Shown here: in pieces, positions 33,108 to 44,340 of the stretch
Numbering within the stretch: position 1 is the stretch's first letter
Layout of the letters: each line of letters begins with the position of its first letter
NCBI GenBank assembly: GCA_032622095.1
Contig: CP136069.1
Location: 157,035,043-157,099,042, forward strand
Source of the DNA: Siphonodentalium dalli
Taxonomy: Eukaryota > Mollusca > Scaphopoda > Gadilida > Siphonodentaliidae
Reading direction: 5' to 3'
Length of the DNA stretch: 64,000 bases
Notes under the pieces: generated by a model
Databases searched by the model: none
Seen by the model: the letters and a program-made list of their open reading frames with translations, nothing else
Told to the model about the DNA's origin: nothing
Program-made: the position numbers and the translations under genes

Positions 33108-34312
33108 CTCTGGAGGCAGAGTTATGGCCCTGGCTTTGCAACTATTTGACTTGGTGACCCCATTTTAGTCATCCAGGGAACATCCACACCAAATATGAAC
33201 CCACTCGGTCTTATGAGTGTGGAGAAGAAGATGTATAAAAAAAATTTGATGGAAGGACAGACTGTGGATGAGGAGCTCCACAGGAGATTTTGCCTCAGGT
33301 GAGCTTAAAACTATAATCACAGGAACCGATATATTAGTACCAAACTTGAACTCACCAACTCAAATAGTTTGTCCTATGGAGGGGGTTAAAGTTTTTGGAG
33401 TAAGTGGCTATTTCTTAAACTCATAAAGCTGTCTCTATTAGAAACAGTCTCAATCAACAAAAGGTGGTCCACACAAACTACATAACCATTCATAGGGTAG
33501 AAATTAATTCACTGAAAGGAAGTGTTAAAACTGTATAAACAACGTATTTTCACTGACCCACCACTGAGTAGAGACTGAAGGCTCCTGGGAATACATTTGA
33601 CATTCAATTTCAAAACTAATTACCAAAACAAAACCCTCTGGCTGGAGAGATCTGTGTGTGCTTGTTGATACTACTGTCAGACTTGACATGTGGATAATTA
33701 TCATCAACAGAGCAGACTGGTATTATTTTAACTGTAAGAGATAATATTCTAGCATATGCACAGTGTGTATTACCTTGTGACTGTGAAATATATTTAAAAC
33801 AGGTGTTTGATAACAGGGATGCTAGAAGCACCAATGGACAAGGGTGAGGGGGTTCTTTAATATTTGTGTCTATAATAATTAACTTAAAAAAAAAATATAT
33901 TATTGAAATAAATAAAAACAAAATTATTTAAAAGTTCAATCTAAAACAATATTTTTTCTTTTATGTCCCTGGCTCCGCCCTCATTTGAACAAATCTGAAC
34001 CCCAGTCACCCAAGGACCTTCACACCAAATATGAACCCATTTGACACGATGGTACAAGAGAAGAAGCTGTTTTAAGAAATACTATGGAGGGAAAGAGTCA
34101 TGGCCCTGTCTTCGCAACTATTTGACCCAGTGACCTCATTTGAACAAATCTGAATGCTAGTCACCTAGGGAACATCCACACCAAATATGAACCCATCCGG
34201 TCCTATGGATTGGGAGGAGATGTTTAAAGAATTGTTGATGGACGGACAGACGGACGGACGAGGAGTGATGACTATAGCTCCACCGGAGACTTCGTCTCAG
34301 GTGAGCTAAAAA
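33108..34312. repeat. Two direct copies of a dispersed repeat ending caggtgagct
   Basis: 33125-33308 and 34100-34312 share GCAACTATTTGAC, GGGAACATCCACACCAAATA, TGAACCCA and the ending CTCAGGTGAGCT. A third partial is at about 33975-34090 (ACCAAATATGAACCCATTTG). The second copy has a GGACGGAC-rich run near 34240. I associate this style of repeat with bivalve-like genomes, from memory of its look only. Confidence 0.7.
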
Positions 34313-34499
34313 CTGCTTAATAACATCAAATTATGGGCCATTGGAATCAAGAATGATTGACTAACGTCCGGAAAACCGTTTCCCCCAGTGTGCATATAAA
34401 AGGCCACCAAGATGGAGAACACTCGGACATTACCTCCCAATCCATTAACATATACTTGAGTTATTTTGGAAAGTGATAGCCACCAAAGGTCCAACTGTA

Positions 34500-35640
34500 C
34501 AACTCACCCATGGCCATAAAAATCATGTTATATATACACAAACACCACCCAAATGACCATGTAGTCACTCACTTTATACATATACACCTCACCGATGACC
34601 ATACAATCACACATAGGTTTACCCGTAAACCACACATGACTCTATACAGCCATGAGTCACCATTCAGGTACACCAGGTATACTCCTACACTTCACCAAGG
34701 ACCATAGTCACTTCCTGTATACATATTCACCACATTCGTGATCATACAGTCACTTATTGTATGCCTATTTGCCTCACCATTGGCCATACAATCACTCCCT
34801 GTATATCTATTTGCCATGGCCATATATCCACTCAAGATATACATAAACACTTCAACCATAACCAAATAGTCACTCTGGGTATGCATATACACATCACCAA
34901 TGACCATACAACCCTTTTATATATACCAATGACCCGCCCACATGGCCATTCACACACTCCAGGCTTGAATATACTCCACGTTCAAGACAATTCATCCACT
35001 CTTTGTATACCCATACACAACATTCATGGTCATAGTCACTCCTTGTTTACCAATTCACCTCACTATTGGCCATACAATCACTATTGGCCATACAATCACC
35101 ACTCCCTGTATACATGTTGGCCACAATCCATGGCCATATAGCCAATAGATACATGTATATACCGTGTACATACCAGTTACACACCCCACCAATGCCTATT
35201 ATAGAATCACTCCAGGTACATCGACACCTCATAATTGACCACACAGACCTTCTAGATATAGCAATACAATGTGCAGCCCCTCACCATTGGCCATAGTCAC
35301 TCTGTATACATTTTCTTCACACCATGACCATATACACACTCACGAAATACATATACCCCACTCATGACCATAGAGTCAACCCAGGTATACATATACACCT
35401 CACCAATGGATATACCAATACCCCGCATGATCATTCGTACACTTCAGATTTGCATATACACCTCACCCATAAAAAGGCAGCCACTCTATGTATACTCACA
35501 TACCCCATCCATGATCATACAGCTACTCTCTGCATTTTTTTACATCCACCAATGACAATACAGCCACTGCAGAGATACATATACATCATATATACAACCA
35601 TGACCACAAGGGCACTTCATATATACCCAATGTTCTGCCC
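34500..35640 (+). repeat. Degenerate minisatellite, units about 50 bp
   Basis: Loose repeats of phrases such as CACCAATGACCATACA, GTCACTC and GTATACATATACACCTCACC, roughly 20 times with much variation in length. Stops are rare in several frames on both strands, so long His/Thr/Tyr-rich open frames appear (34761-35141, 35066-35296, 35324-35884 plus; 34692-34907 minus). These are best seen as by-products of the repeat. Confidence 0.8.
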
Positions 35641-36097
35641 ATTTCCATTCAAAAATGCAGCCAGAATCCCAAATGACATTTTGGGCAAAATTCCATACTA
35701 CAGTGCATCATTTAAAATGAATTTGTCATGCCTCCGAATGTACCGGGACAACAACAATGAAACATGTAGCAGTCAGTGGATGTTCGGAATACATGTGAAA
35801 AAAAATCAGCTTCCCCCCCCCCAACTTTGGTTGCCATTTTGGGAGCCATATTGGGTAAATTTGTCTAAAAGCACATCAGTGTGACGCATTTAAGACAGAT
35901 CAAAACAATTACATCTTTGATAGCAAAGATAGTTCCATTTACTTGAATAAATGGTCCAAACCTGAAAAGTTAATTTTTGCCGATTTTGATGTCAAGTTTG
36001 TGATAGAAAAATCCAATATTTCTGATAATGTCAGTGGTAACATTAGTAACACTAAACAAAGTGCATCAGAAATGTTAGAATTTAATGTATATAAGAC
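35641..36097. other. Non-coding flank of the hAT-like MITE
   Basis: Contains GTTGCCATTTTGGGAGCCATAT near 35830. Continues after the MITE at 37059-37550 with similar style (TTCAGCTTAAGTGACAATTT, GGTGCCATTTTGACAGCCAT). No gene recognised. Confidence 0.4.
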
Positions 36098-37050
36098 CAG
36101 TGTTCGCGCTGGACCGAAAAAAACTTTAGCCAAAAGTTTAGCCAAATGAAAATTTTATTAGCCAAATGAAAAAAACTTTAGCCAAATGTTTTTTAGCCAA
36201 ATTAAAAAAAACTATGGCCAAATTAAATAATCGTTTTCTGGTCGGTTCACAATTAATGACTAAAACGTCAAATCTAACAGACACAGGTAAAATACACAAT
36301 AATTTAACAAATTTTTATGAACTAGAAATAATTTTATATATATCATTTATTAAAAAAATATTAATCTTTATGGGGGGTGGGGGGGGGGGGGGGGGGGGGT
36401 AACCAGGGATTGTCCTTCTTAATGTCATTAAATTTTTGTTTTATATCAATATCTTTTTTTAAATCATTAAATATTAATTATTCTTGCGAAAATATTTAAG
36501 TGACATCTGGAAACTAATAACTTAATATTGTTACGACATTATCAAATTGCAATCTGTCATAAAAGCATGCATATTATTTTGAATGTATCGGTATTGACGA
36601 CAAATATCTGTCGTGATTCACATTTGGCTGATTAAGCTATTGTCTTACACTTGGTGCTCATAAACCTTGGCCGTCATAAATACAATGTCATCATACACAT
36701 GCATTGTGCAGGAGTCCCGTGAGTGACCAGACAGACAATGCGGGATTAGCGGATTAAATGTAAAATAATGATTTTTTGCTGTTTCGTGCAGAGTGACGGG
36801 TTTCCCTTTGTACTGTCCGCGATCGGGTTTCCCTTTATACAGTCGGCGATATATTCCCACTTACGATGTTTTCGGACTAGATCGTTCACATCACAGAATT
36901 GAAAACACACTTGCCAAAAATTCATGCTTTCAGTCTCCATTTGGGGTCAAAAAAAGTTTAGCCAAAAGTTTAGCCAAATGAAATTTTTATTAGCCAAATT
37001 CGAAAAAGATTAGCCATTGGCTAATTTGGCTACCGACAGCGCGAACACTG
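36098..37050. mobile_element. hAT-like non-autonomous element
   Basis: Begins CAGTGTTCGCGCTG and ends CAGCGCGAACACTG, a 14-bp inverted repeat with the CAGTG start common in hAT elements. TATAAGAC flanks it exactly (36090-36097 and 37051-37058), the 8-bp duplication of hAT. Both ends are rich in TTTAGCCAAA repeats (36119-36225 and 36950-37035). A G-run of about 20 with one T lies at 36371-36400. No transposase is encoded. Confidence 0.93.
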
Positions 37051-37576
37051 TATAAGACAGAATAGCCAATATTTTATTAATCAACCACAACTTGTAAGCG
37101 ATCACATGGCATGGTGGGCCAATATTGACCATTTCCCAGGTTTTAGTCGCCATTTTCAGCTTAAGTGACAATTTTGGTTCCATTCAGTTGAAATATTCAT
37201 AAGTAATGGTATGCCTCACTTAGTTTGCACAGTTCAGTCCAGTTTTTGTTGAAATATGACAATGGTGATTTTTGGTGAAATTTCATACCAAGTTATGTAA
37301 AATCTAATTTTTAAGGGATCAGAATGGGCTGGGACCTCCTGAATGGCATATTTCATTGCTCCAATGATCAGTTAATAAGGAAAATACAAAAATAAAGTCA
37401 CAATTCTGAACCAGTTCCATACATCAGAAACTGATGTAGAAGATATCAGTGAAAAAATGTCAAATTTTCCAATTCCGGGTGCCATTTTGACAGCCATCAC
37501 TTGGACGGGAATTCTGGATCTGGATAAATACGTCCAAGTAACCAATTTGGTATGATAGGACGGGCGGTGGGCGATG

Positions 37577-37840
37577 TTAATGCGCGGCGCCAACAGCTGC
37601 TGCAGATGTTTCTGATAGCGCAGCTGCGAATTCTTCTGGTGTGTTTAGTGCAACAACGTCTTGGTGTAATTTGTTCCAGTACACTGCTGTGTCCACAAAG
37701 AATGAATGTTTGTACTGGTCACAGGACGTTGACGGTATTTCAAAGCACTTATTATTGTTCGTCTCTCTTATCAAGGATATTTGTTGTTTGATGGTCCTTG
37801 AATTGTTTTGGTTTGATTCTCCTCCTTGCCTTAGCCTTAG
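37577..37840 (-). pseudogene. C-terminal tail of the minus-strand RT polyprotein
   Basis: Reads TKAKARRRIKPKQFKDHQT, and after a frameshift NNNKCFEIPSTSCDQYKHSF, FVDTAVYWNKLHQDVVA and a stop at 37577-37579. The pattern (KxxFF, WNxL near the end) is the usual C-terminus of RT polyproteins of this branch. It joins directly to the part ending at 40749 when the foldback element and one TA are removed. Confidence 0.8.
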
Positions 37841-37843
37841 TTA

Positions 37844-40746
37844 CCCATATAAAAATGTACCATGGTAAACCTAGATATTACCAAGGTTTTACCAAGGTAA
37901 ATCAATATATACCTCGGTAAACCAAGTATTACCTCGGTAAACCAATATATACCTAGGTGATACCATGGTAATATGTGATTTACCTTGGTAAGTTTACCAA
38001 GATATACCGAGGTAAACCAATATATACCTAGGTAAGTCAAGATATACCTTGGTAAGTCAAAATATACCTTGGTAAGTCAAAATATACCTCGGTAAGTCAA
38101 AATATACCTTGGTATATCTCGGTATATCTGGACTTACCTCGGTATATATACTAACTTACATTGGTATACATCGGTAAGTCCAAATATACCTTGGTATATC
38201 TCGGTATATCTGGACTTACCTCGGTATATATATTAACTTACATAGGTATACCTCGGTAAGTCAAAATATACCTTGGTATATCTCAATATTTCTGGACTTA
38301 CCTCGGTATATATATTAACTTACATAGCTATATTTTACATTTGACTATATATGCTTCCACAGTATAATACCATATAACAAGGTACCGTAGGCCTACTCTA
38401 TTATGAGTATTTAACACAGCATACTACCATAGTAAACTTTCCAGGTACTCCAGTTATCACGGTCAGCCTGCTGCCACAGTATTTTCCCCATATATAGTGT
38501 AGAATACCATTGTGAAATTACCACCTATACTATGTTCTACCATGATAAAAGTAACGTCAATGTGGTCTCATGAAGTCATCTTAGTTACTGAGTTTTCACC
38601 AGAATTATACCATGGTAATTTTCCACTTATTGTGGTCTACCATGGTAAAAGTTACTTTAACGTTTAATAATGTGTTTACTTTAATAATGTGTTTGTAAAC
38701 AGGTAAATGTCCATGTATTGTGTGGTAAAGGTAAAATGTCTCCCTTTGTTTGTTTACCGTGGTAGGCCTAGCTATTACAGTTTCCCAATTAATAATTGTT
38801 AATATTACTCTAATTTAATCCAGAAAAAAGAGTACACGAGTTCAAAACATAAACGAAACGAACCGCGCATAAATTACTGTCCGAAATCGCCATTACGCAA
38901 TCACGAAAATAAAAAAAACTGATATTTCATGAATTATATAACTAGTTGGTTGGTTGATTATTTAATGTGTGTCATGTATACATTATATGATACTAATATG
39001 AAATGCTTTAAACGTGTTCGTTTTTAATTGTCCGTTTCGCTAATTCTACCTCCTGCACTCTTCACTTCCGTCAGTTCCAATGTTTTTGGCGGTATAGATT
39101 TTCATTTTGTTTTCGAAGCTAGTAACGAATCATTCTCCTCGTTATGTCGAAGGACAAACTTAAACATTATAAACGATACTTGGAGGACCCACTGAGTGAG
39201 AATATGGCAATCTCACACGACTTCCCCGTCGAGTAAATTTTGGGCTGAAGTTTGTTTCAATGTGAGCTTCAAGTTGAAGAATATATCGACTCAGAGGAAG
39301 TAAGTTTGGAGATTGGTGATAATGTGATATTTCAAGACTACGGATTTGCTAACGATGGAAATGAATCAGTCCAAATCGAACTTGAACAACTTCAAGCCAG
39401 TGACGATGAGCGGGGAATAATCGACATGAACTAGAATTAGAATATTAAACAAAAATTTCTCAATTATACTAATTTATATCATTGTGGTGAATGTCGGTTT
39501 TGGAGAACTTGGCTTATGTTAACTTTCATGTCTGTACGAACAGAGACCAACTGCGTCAATGTAAACAGAACAGCTACAGTGTGTCAGTATGCCGTAATTC
39601 GTGACCCAGTGTTGTGACTAGAGTGGACAAAGCGGACTGCTCACGGAGTTCTACTCAGCACGCAATGTGTGTGAACTGTGACGCGGTCGGCTGACCAGGA
39701 GAACAATAACATTAGAACTCGGCTATCGATCACGGTCGGATGTGGAGTTGTGGACGTATTTCTAACATCACAGTTCCATCATGGAGACACCAAAAGACAG
39801 TGATATTGTTACCATCTTATATACCAGACCTTCATACAATTAAACATCTCATTATTTTAAACACATCGCTGTCACTTCGATACGTTTACCCCAAATGAAT
39901 ACCATTAGAACTTTGGTCCATCGCAACTAGAAATCATTATAGGCAAAGTTCTAACATCATTGATCAATTCCCCCAAAACTGGCGAGCAATATTACATCAC
40001 AGATGCTTAGTACCAGTACTAGATATTATAGATGTGTGTATATGGGTTCAATTAAATTAAATGATCGATGTACGTATCTACCAGGGTAGATTCCAATATT
40101 TATTTACCATTTTACCTATTAATTATCATGGTACTTTCAACTGTCATACCGGTACCCTAGTACTTATTCATTGGTAAATCGATACTGCGTCAAATTTCCT
40201 TGGTGGATTTTTACCATTCTAGATTCACATATACATGTAAACTCTGGTAATACATGTATACCTTGATATATTCAACTTTTTTACTAGGTACTCCAGAAAA
40301 TACCACGGTTAAAGAACCTGGGTAAACTGTTGAAATACCTCAGTATTTTGCCACAGTGAATATAGCGTGGTAAATTTTACTAAGGTGTTCTACCAAGGTC
40401 AAATACCTTGGTAGAACATCTTGGTAAAATTTATCATGCTAAATTCACCGTGGTAAAAATACAGTAGTATTCCAACAATTTACCGAGGTTCTTTTACCAT
40501 GGTATTTTCACCATGGTAAAGTTTTACTGTGATTTTTTCACCTTGGTAAAATTTACCGACGTGATCAATTGACCAGGGTAAAAAACCATGGTAAAATTTA
40601 CCTCGGTAAATACCTTGGTAAATTTTTACCTTGGTAAAGCACTAAAATTTACCTTGGTAAAATTTACCGACGTGATCAATTGACCGTGGTACAAATACCA
40701 TGGTAAAATTTACCTTGGTAAATACCTTGGTACATTTTTATATGGG
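37844..40746. mobile_element. 2.9-kb TA-flanked element packed with TACC..GGTA palindromes
   Basis: Ends are CCCATATAAAAATGTACCA and its reverse complement with one mismatch; TA flanks both sides (37842-37843 and 40747-40748). Removing it and one TA joins the host frame as NNF-L-TKAKARRR. Both outer kilobases are made of short motifs such as TACCTTGGTA, TACCATGGTA, TACCGAGGTA and GGTAAGTC, many self-complementary, fading toward a motif-poor core at 38.8-40.1 kb. The core carries small open frames (39145-39434). A TA duplication is typical of Tc1/mariner-type transposases, but no DDE domain is seen. Confidence 0.9.
39145..39434 (+). pseudogene. Short acidic ORF remnant inside the TA-flanked element
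   Basis: An ATG at 39145 starts MSKDKLKHYKRYLEDPLSEN and is stopped after about 30 codons (TAA at 39235). A second frame (39252-39434) reads EEYIDSEEVSLEIGDN, then FQDYGFANDGNESVQIELEQ and ends DDERGIIDMN. Codon choice looks gene-like, and both parts sit in the motif-free core where an autonomous element would keep its gene. A consensus donor (GAGGAA then GTAAGT) occurs inside. No family recognised; it may be the N-terminus of a lost transposase or a captured host exon. Confidence 0.35.
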
Positions 40747-40748
40747 TA

Positions 40749-43162
40749 GGAAGTTGTTTGTTTGTATAGCCGTACCAGACCCTCTGCCACCTTATAAAAG
40801 TAGGTCAGGCGCTGTGTTTTTCGACGAGCATGAAGTGTTGGTAATTGTTGTTCTTTCAACATTCTCGTCATGCTGCCCTCTTCTCTTGACCTGTAGTCTC
40901 CAGTGATGAATCTTGCTGCATTTCGTTGAATCTATTCAAGGAGATCTATATTTTTCTGCTGGTAGGGGTCCCATATTATAGCTCCATAGTCCATTATTGA
41001 TCTTACTAATGATATGTAGGCAGTTCTCTTGGATTTTTATGGCATAAACTTCAGATTTCTTCTGAGAAAGCCGAGTGTGGCACTAGCTTTCTTGGCCGTG
41101 TTGTTCACTTGTGATGTCCATTTCAAGTCTTTAGAAATCTGGATACCAAGATATGGGTTGGTGTTGACTTGGCTGAGTATTTCGCCATCCAGCGTGTAGT
41201 ATTTGCTGTGTTTTCCTTTTAGACTCATCACGTAGCATTTTTTGGCGTTGAATGTCATGCCCCAGTTTTTTGCCCATGTCTCAAGGCTCTTTAAGTCGTG
41301 TTGGACTGTGACCTGGTCTTTGATGGAGTTTATTTGTCTGTATAGCAGACAGTCATCTGCGAAGAGTCGTACTGTTGATGACACTGTGTCCGGTAAATCA
41401 TTAACATGGCAAAGGAACAGGAGAGGACCCAATACTGTTCCCTGCGGTACTCCGGAGTCCACGTCTACCTCGGTGGAACTGTGGCCTTCCAGCACTACTT
41501 TCATTTTTCTTTTGGTGAGGAAGGATGTTAGCCATGTGTGTAGTTGCCCTCTTATACCGTATTCTTCCAGTTTGTATAGCAGCTTGTTGTGTGGAACTGT
41601 ATCAAATGCCTTTGAAAAGTCCAGTATTATCAGATCTGTTTGTTTACTGGCATTGAAGTTTTTTAGAAGATCGTTGGTTGTTGTCACATGAATGTCCTGA
41701 TCGAAATTCATGGTTGAGGTGGGTGAGGACTTTATTTTCTTCTAGATGTTTCATGATGTGCTTGCATATTATGTGTTCGAGGATTTTGCATGATACTGAT
41801 GTTAATGACACTGGCCTGTAGTTCTCTGGTTGATGTTTGTCCCCTTTTTTGAAGACAGAAGATATGTTGGCGTTTCTCCAGTCATTCGGCAGCATTCCAG
41901 TGTCGATGGAGAGCTGGAAGATGGCTGTTAGTCAAGGACTCAGTTCCTCTGCACATTCTTTCAAGACGTGGTTGGGTAGATTGTCAGGGCCGTATGCCTT
42001 TCCGGGGTTTATCTCTTTCAGAAGCTTTGTCACCCCATCCCGATTGATTTTCAGTGATTTGATGGTATTTGGGATGTGCTTGTTCGTTGTCGTCACTGGG
42101 CACAGATTGAAATTGGTTCACCAAAATTTCTGCGTTCTCCTGACTGCCGTTTACCAGTTTTCCCTTAGAGAGGAGGGGCGCTTCTCCAATTGAGTCTTTC
42201 TTCTTGGATTTGATGTAACGCCAGAATGGTTTGGTGTCTCTTTTATCTAACGAGTCCTGTATCATTGTGTTGGTGTAATCCCATTCAGCTTTCCTCAGTT
42301 GTTTCTTGCACTCTTTTTGGTATGATCTGTACTGGTCCCATCTGTTTGTTTTCCTTGCCTTTTTGTACAGTCGTGCTCTTTTCCGAAGCATTCGTTTTTC
42401 TTTGGTTGTCAGCCAAGGAGGTTTGTTTCTGAACTGGATTGTTTTAGATGGAATATGTTTCTCAATGGAGGCCTTGATGTTGTCTTTAAATATATTCCAT
42501 AGCTCGTTTACGTTCCTACCTTGGCTCTTCTCGTGGTAGATGTTTGCAGATGCTAAGGAGGCTTCATACCGTAGATCTCCCCATGATGCCTTGCTGAAGA
42601 TATAGCACTTCCTAGGTGGTGTGTGTAGGTAGTGTGGTTTTACTTCTATATCTGTGACAATCATTGCATGGTCTGATATGGCTGGTACGCTTGTAGATGA
42701 CTTGACAAGTGTTGGGTTTGATGTGAATACCAGATCAAGCATATTCTTCTCTCTCGTAGCATCTCTGTGTATTTGGGTGAGCTGGCATTTAGTCATAGTC
42801 TGGATTAAGTGATTCTGTAAGTTGTAGTCAGGACAATCGGTTGGCGCATTTGGAATATCCCAGTTTATGTCAGGACAGTTGAAGTCTCCGGCTAGCAGAA
42901 CTTCCTTGTAGTGGTTATCCGTGATTTTCTTGATGGATTTTGATAACTCATCTACTGTCTTGTCGGATCGATGTGGCATGTAACAGCAACCAACCATGAG
43001 CTCTTTGTTGTTCTGGAGTGTTATTTTGGTCCACACTATTTCGCTCTCTGTTGTTAGTTGTGGTTGCTCGATGGAAATGATGTTGTTGTTCACCATGATG
43101 AATACTCCACCTCCTGTTGCTGACCTGTCATTTCGGTACACTGAGTAGTTCGCTGGAAACAT
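40749..43162 (-). pseudogene. Endonuclease and RT of the minus-strand retrotransposon
   Basis: From 43162 downward: NYSVYRNDRSATGGGVFIMV, LLAGDFNCPDINWD and ISDHAMIVTDIE (endonuclease active-site motifs), a basic linker (KEKRMLRKRARLYKKARK), then after a frameshift near 42050 INPGKAYGPDNLPNHVL, WRNANISSVFKKGDKH and ENYRPVSLTSVSCKILEHII. After another shift near 41700: LIILDFSKAFDTVPHNKLLY, SGVPQGTVLGPLLFLCHVND, RLFADDCLLYRQI, PYLGIQISKDLKW and LGFLRRNL. A TAA at 41037-41039 and a TGA near 40939 interrupt LVRSIMDYGAIIWDP and the following part. Family role: target nicking and reverse transcription. Dead by frameshifts and stops. Confidence 0.9.
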
Positions 43163-43715
43163 CTCAAACAAAGCCCGAGCATTATGGAATAGCCTCCCTG
43201 AAGATTGCAAATTACGCATTGAAACATGTATTGACTACCCCAAATATCTAAAAGATCACTTTATCAATAGCTATAATGTATCATAAATGACCCATATGTG
43301 TTAATCACCTTCTATATTATTCAAATTCATCAAAGGACAAAAAACAAACAAAGCACCATATTCTTAGCCCAAATCAACTGAGATCCACTGGTAACTCAGT
43401 CACATCCTTACACATTCATTAAATTGGAATAATAATGTTTCAGGAAATCAAGTAACATATAGTTCTATTGCTTATGAGCGTATCTTCAACATATTATGCA
43501 CACCATTTACCACCCCACCCCTCCCCCTCCCCAACCTACATCTCTTTCTCAACTGTTCTTCTCCTCTTGCACTTGCACCCACATTATGTCTATATTATAA
43601 TTATTGTATTATTATAGGGCTCTGACACATAAGCCATGGCTTCCACAGAGCCCCATTACCATATTGTAATTTATGTATACTGAGCATCAAATAAAATCAC
43701 TTGAGTTTGAGTTTG
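43163..43715 (+). mobile_element. 5'-truncated CR1-like 3' fragment inserted in opposite orientation
   Basis: Codes for the last 40 residues (NKARALWNSLPEDCKLRIET, IDYPKYLKDHFINSYNVS, stop at about 43284-43286), then a 3' UTR ending in a GAGTTT/TTTGA repeat tail. AACAT flanks it (43158-43162 and 43716-43720). Removing it joins the host minus-strand protein as NSEMFPANYSVY. The C-terminus resembles the element at 24136-28236. Confidence 0.88.
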
Positions 43716-44335
43716 AACATTTCGCTGTTCTTAATTGCGTCCAGTTCTGGTGGTTTACCTGGTTTTACGCCACTCAGCCATGACTCTGTGCCGCATACAA
43801 TATCCGGTTTGATGTATTCAATTGCTGCAGCCAATTCTTGTGTCTTGTCTTTGAGGCTGCGACAATTCATTGTCAGTAATCTCAGATTCGTCTTCTTTGG
43901 TATCTCAAATACATGACAGGATGGTATTTCAGATGTTGAGGTCATAGATGTTGTGTTTTTTTGAGATTTCCCATGCTCACTGTTCCGCCGTGGACTACTT
44001 GCTCTCATAGGGCTGAAGTTGGAAGATATTGATTCCAAAGTGCTATTCAGTCTTGAAAGTGGTTTGTAGTAGTTGGTGCTGGCGTCGGTGTCATATAAAT
44101 GGTAGGAAAATGAGGACACATTGATATTATCGCATTTGTAGCAGTGCCAGGAGACATTGCTCTTGCTAAGTATACTCATTTCCTGGGTGTTGTAGCCTAG
44201 GCACTCTTTGTGATACCAGATGTCACATGTATCGCAGCAGGCTCCACCATTTTCCCATGTTACTGGGGTTTCACAATAGCCGCAGGGGTAGATATCTGCT
44301 CTTTTAGGCCCCGGGTTTGTCTCCAAGTCTCCTGC
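43716..44335 (-). pseudogene. N-terminal PHD finger part of the minus-strand retrotransposon
   Basis: Reads LETNPGPKRADIYPCGYCET, then GACCDTCDIWYHKECLGYN and VSWHCYKCDN, a PHD-type zinc finger with the usual Cys4-His-Cys3 order. A Ser-rich linker (SPMRASSPRRNSEHGKSQ) follows, then the endonuclease start LRLLTMNCRSLKDKTQELAA and DIVCGTESWLSG (catalytic ES in place of the usual ET). It is separated from the rest of the protein by the insertion at 43163-43715. No ATG is available; the frame opens right after a TAA upstream of LAGDLETNPGP, so the true N-terminus was lost by 5' truncation. Confidence 0.85.
44306..44332 (-). other. 2A-like translational recoding motif GDLETNPGP
   Basis: The nine codons encode GDLETNPGP, which fits the D-x-E-x-N-P-G-P signature of 2A-like sequences that make the ribosome skip one peptide bond between Gly and Pro. 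Such motifs are known at the N-termini of some APE-type non-LTR elements in marine invertebrates. Here it sits directly before the PHD finger. Leu replaces the common Val or Ile. The upstream residues that normally help are lost. Confidence 0.7.
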
Positions 44336-44340
44336 GAGTT

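Larger units (their letters stand above)
37550..44340 (-). mobile_element. PHD/endonuclease/RT non-LTR retrotransposon, twice interrupted
   Basis: Minus-strand element in three pieces: 44335-43716, 43162-40747 and 37843-37577. A plus-strand CR1-like fragment (43163-43715) and a 2.9-kb TA-flanked element (37844-40746) lie between them; removing each restores the reading. The 5' edge is at or just above the 2A-like motif (44306-44332), and a stop precedes it directly, so the copy is 5'-truncated. The 3' edge is near 37550. The clade was not fixed; it is of the CR1/Jockey type. Confidence 0.87.

Noticed and set aside
36371-36400. Long G-run as a functional element
   Set aside because: Like the run at 13717-13733 it may be a sequencing or assembly artefact or a simple repeat; nothing else supports a role.
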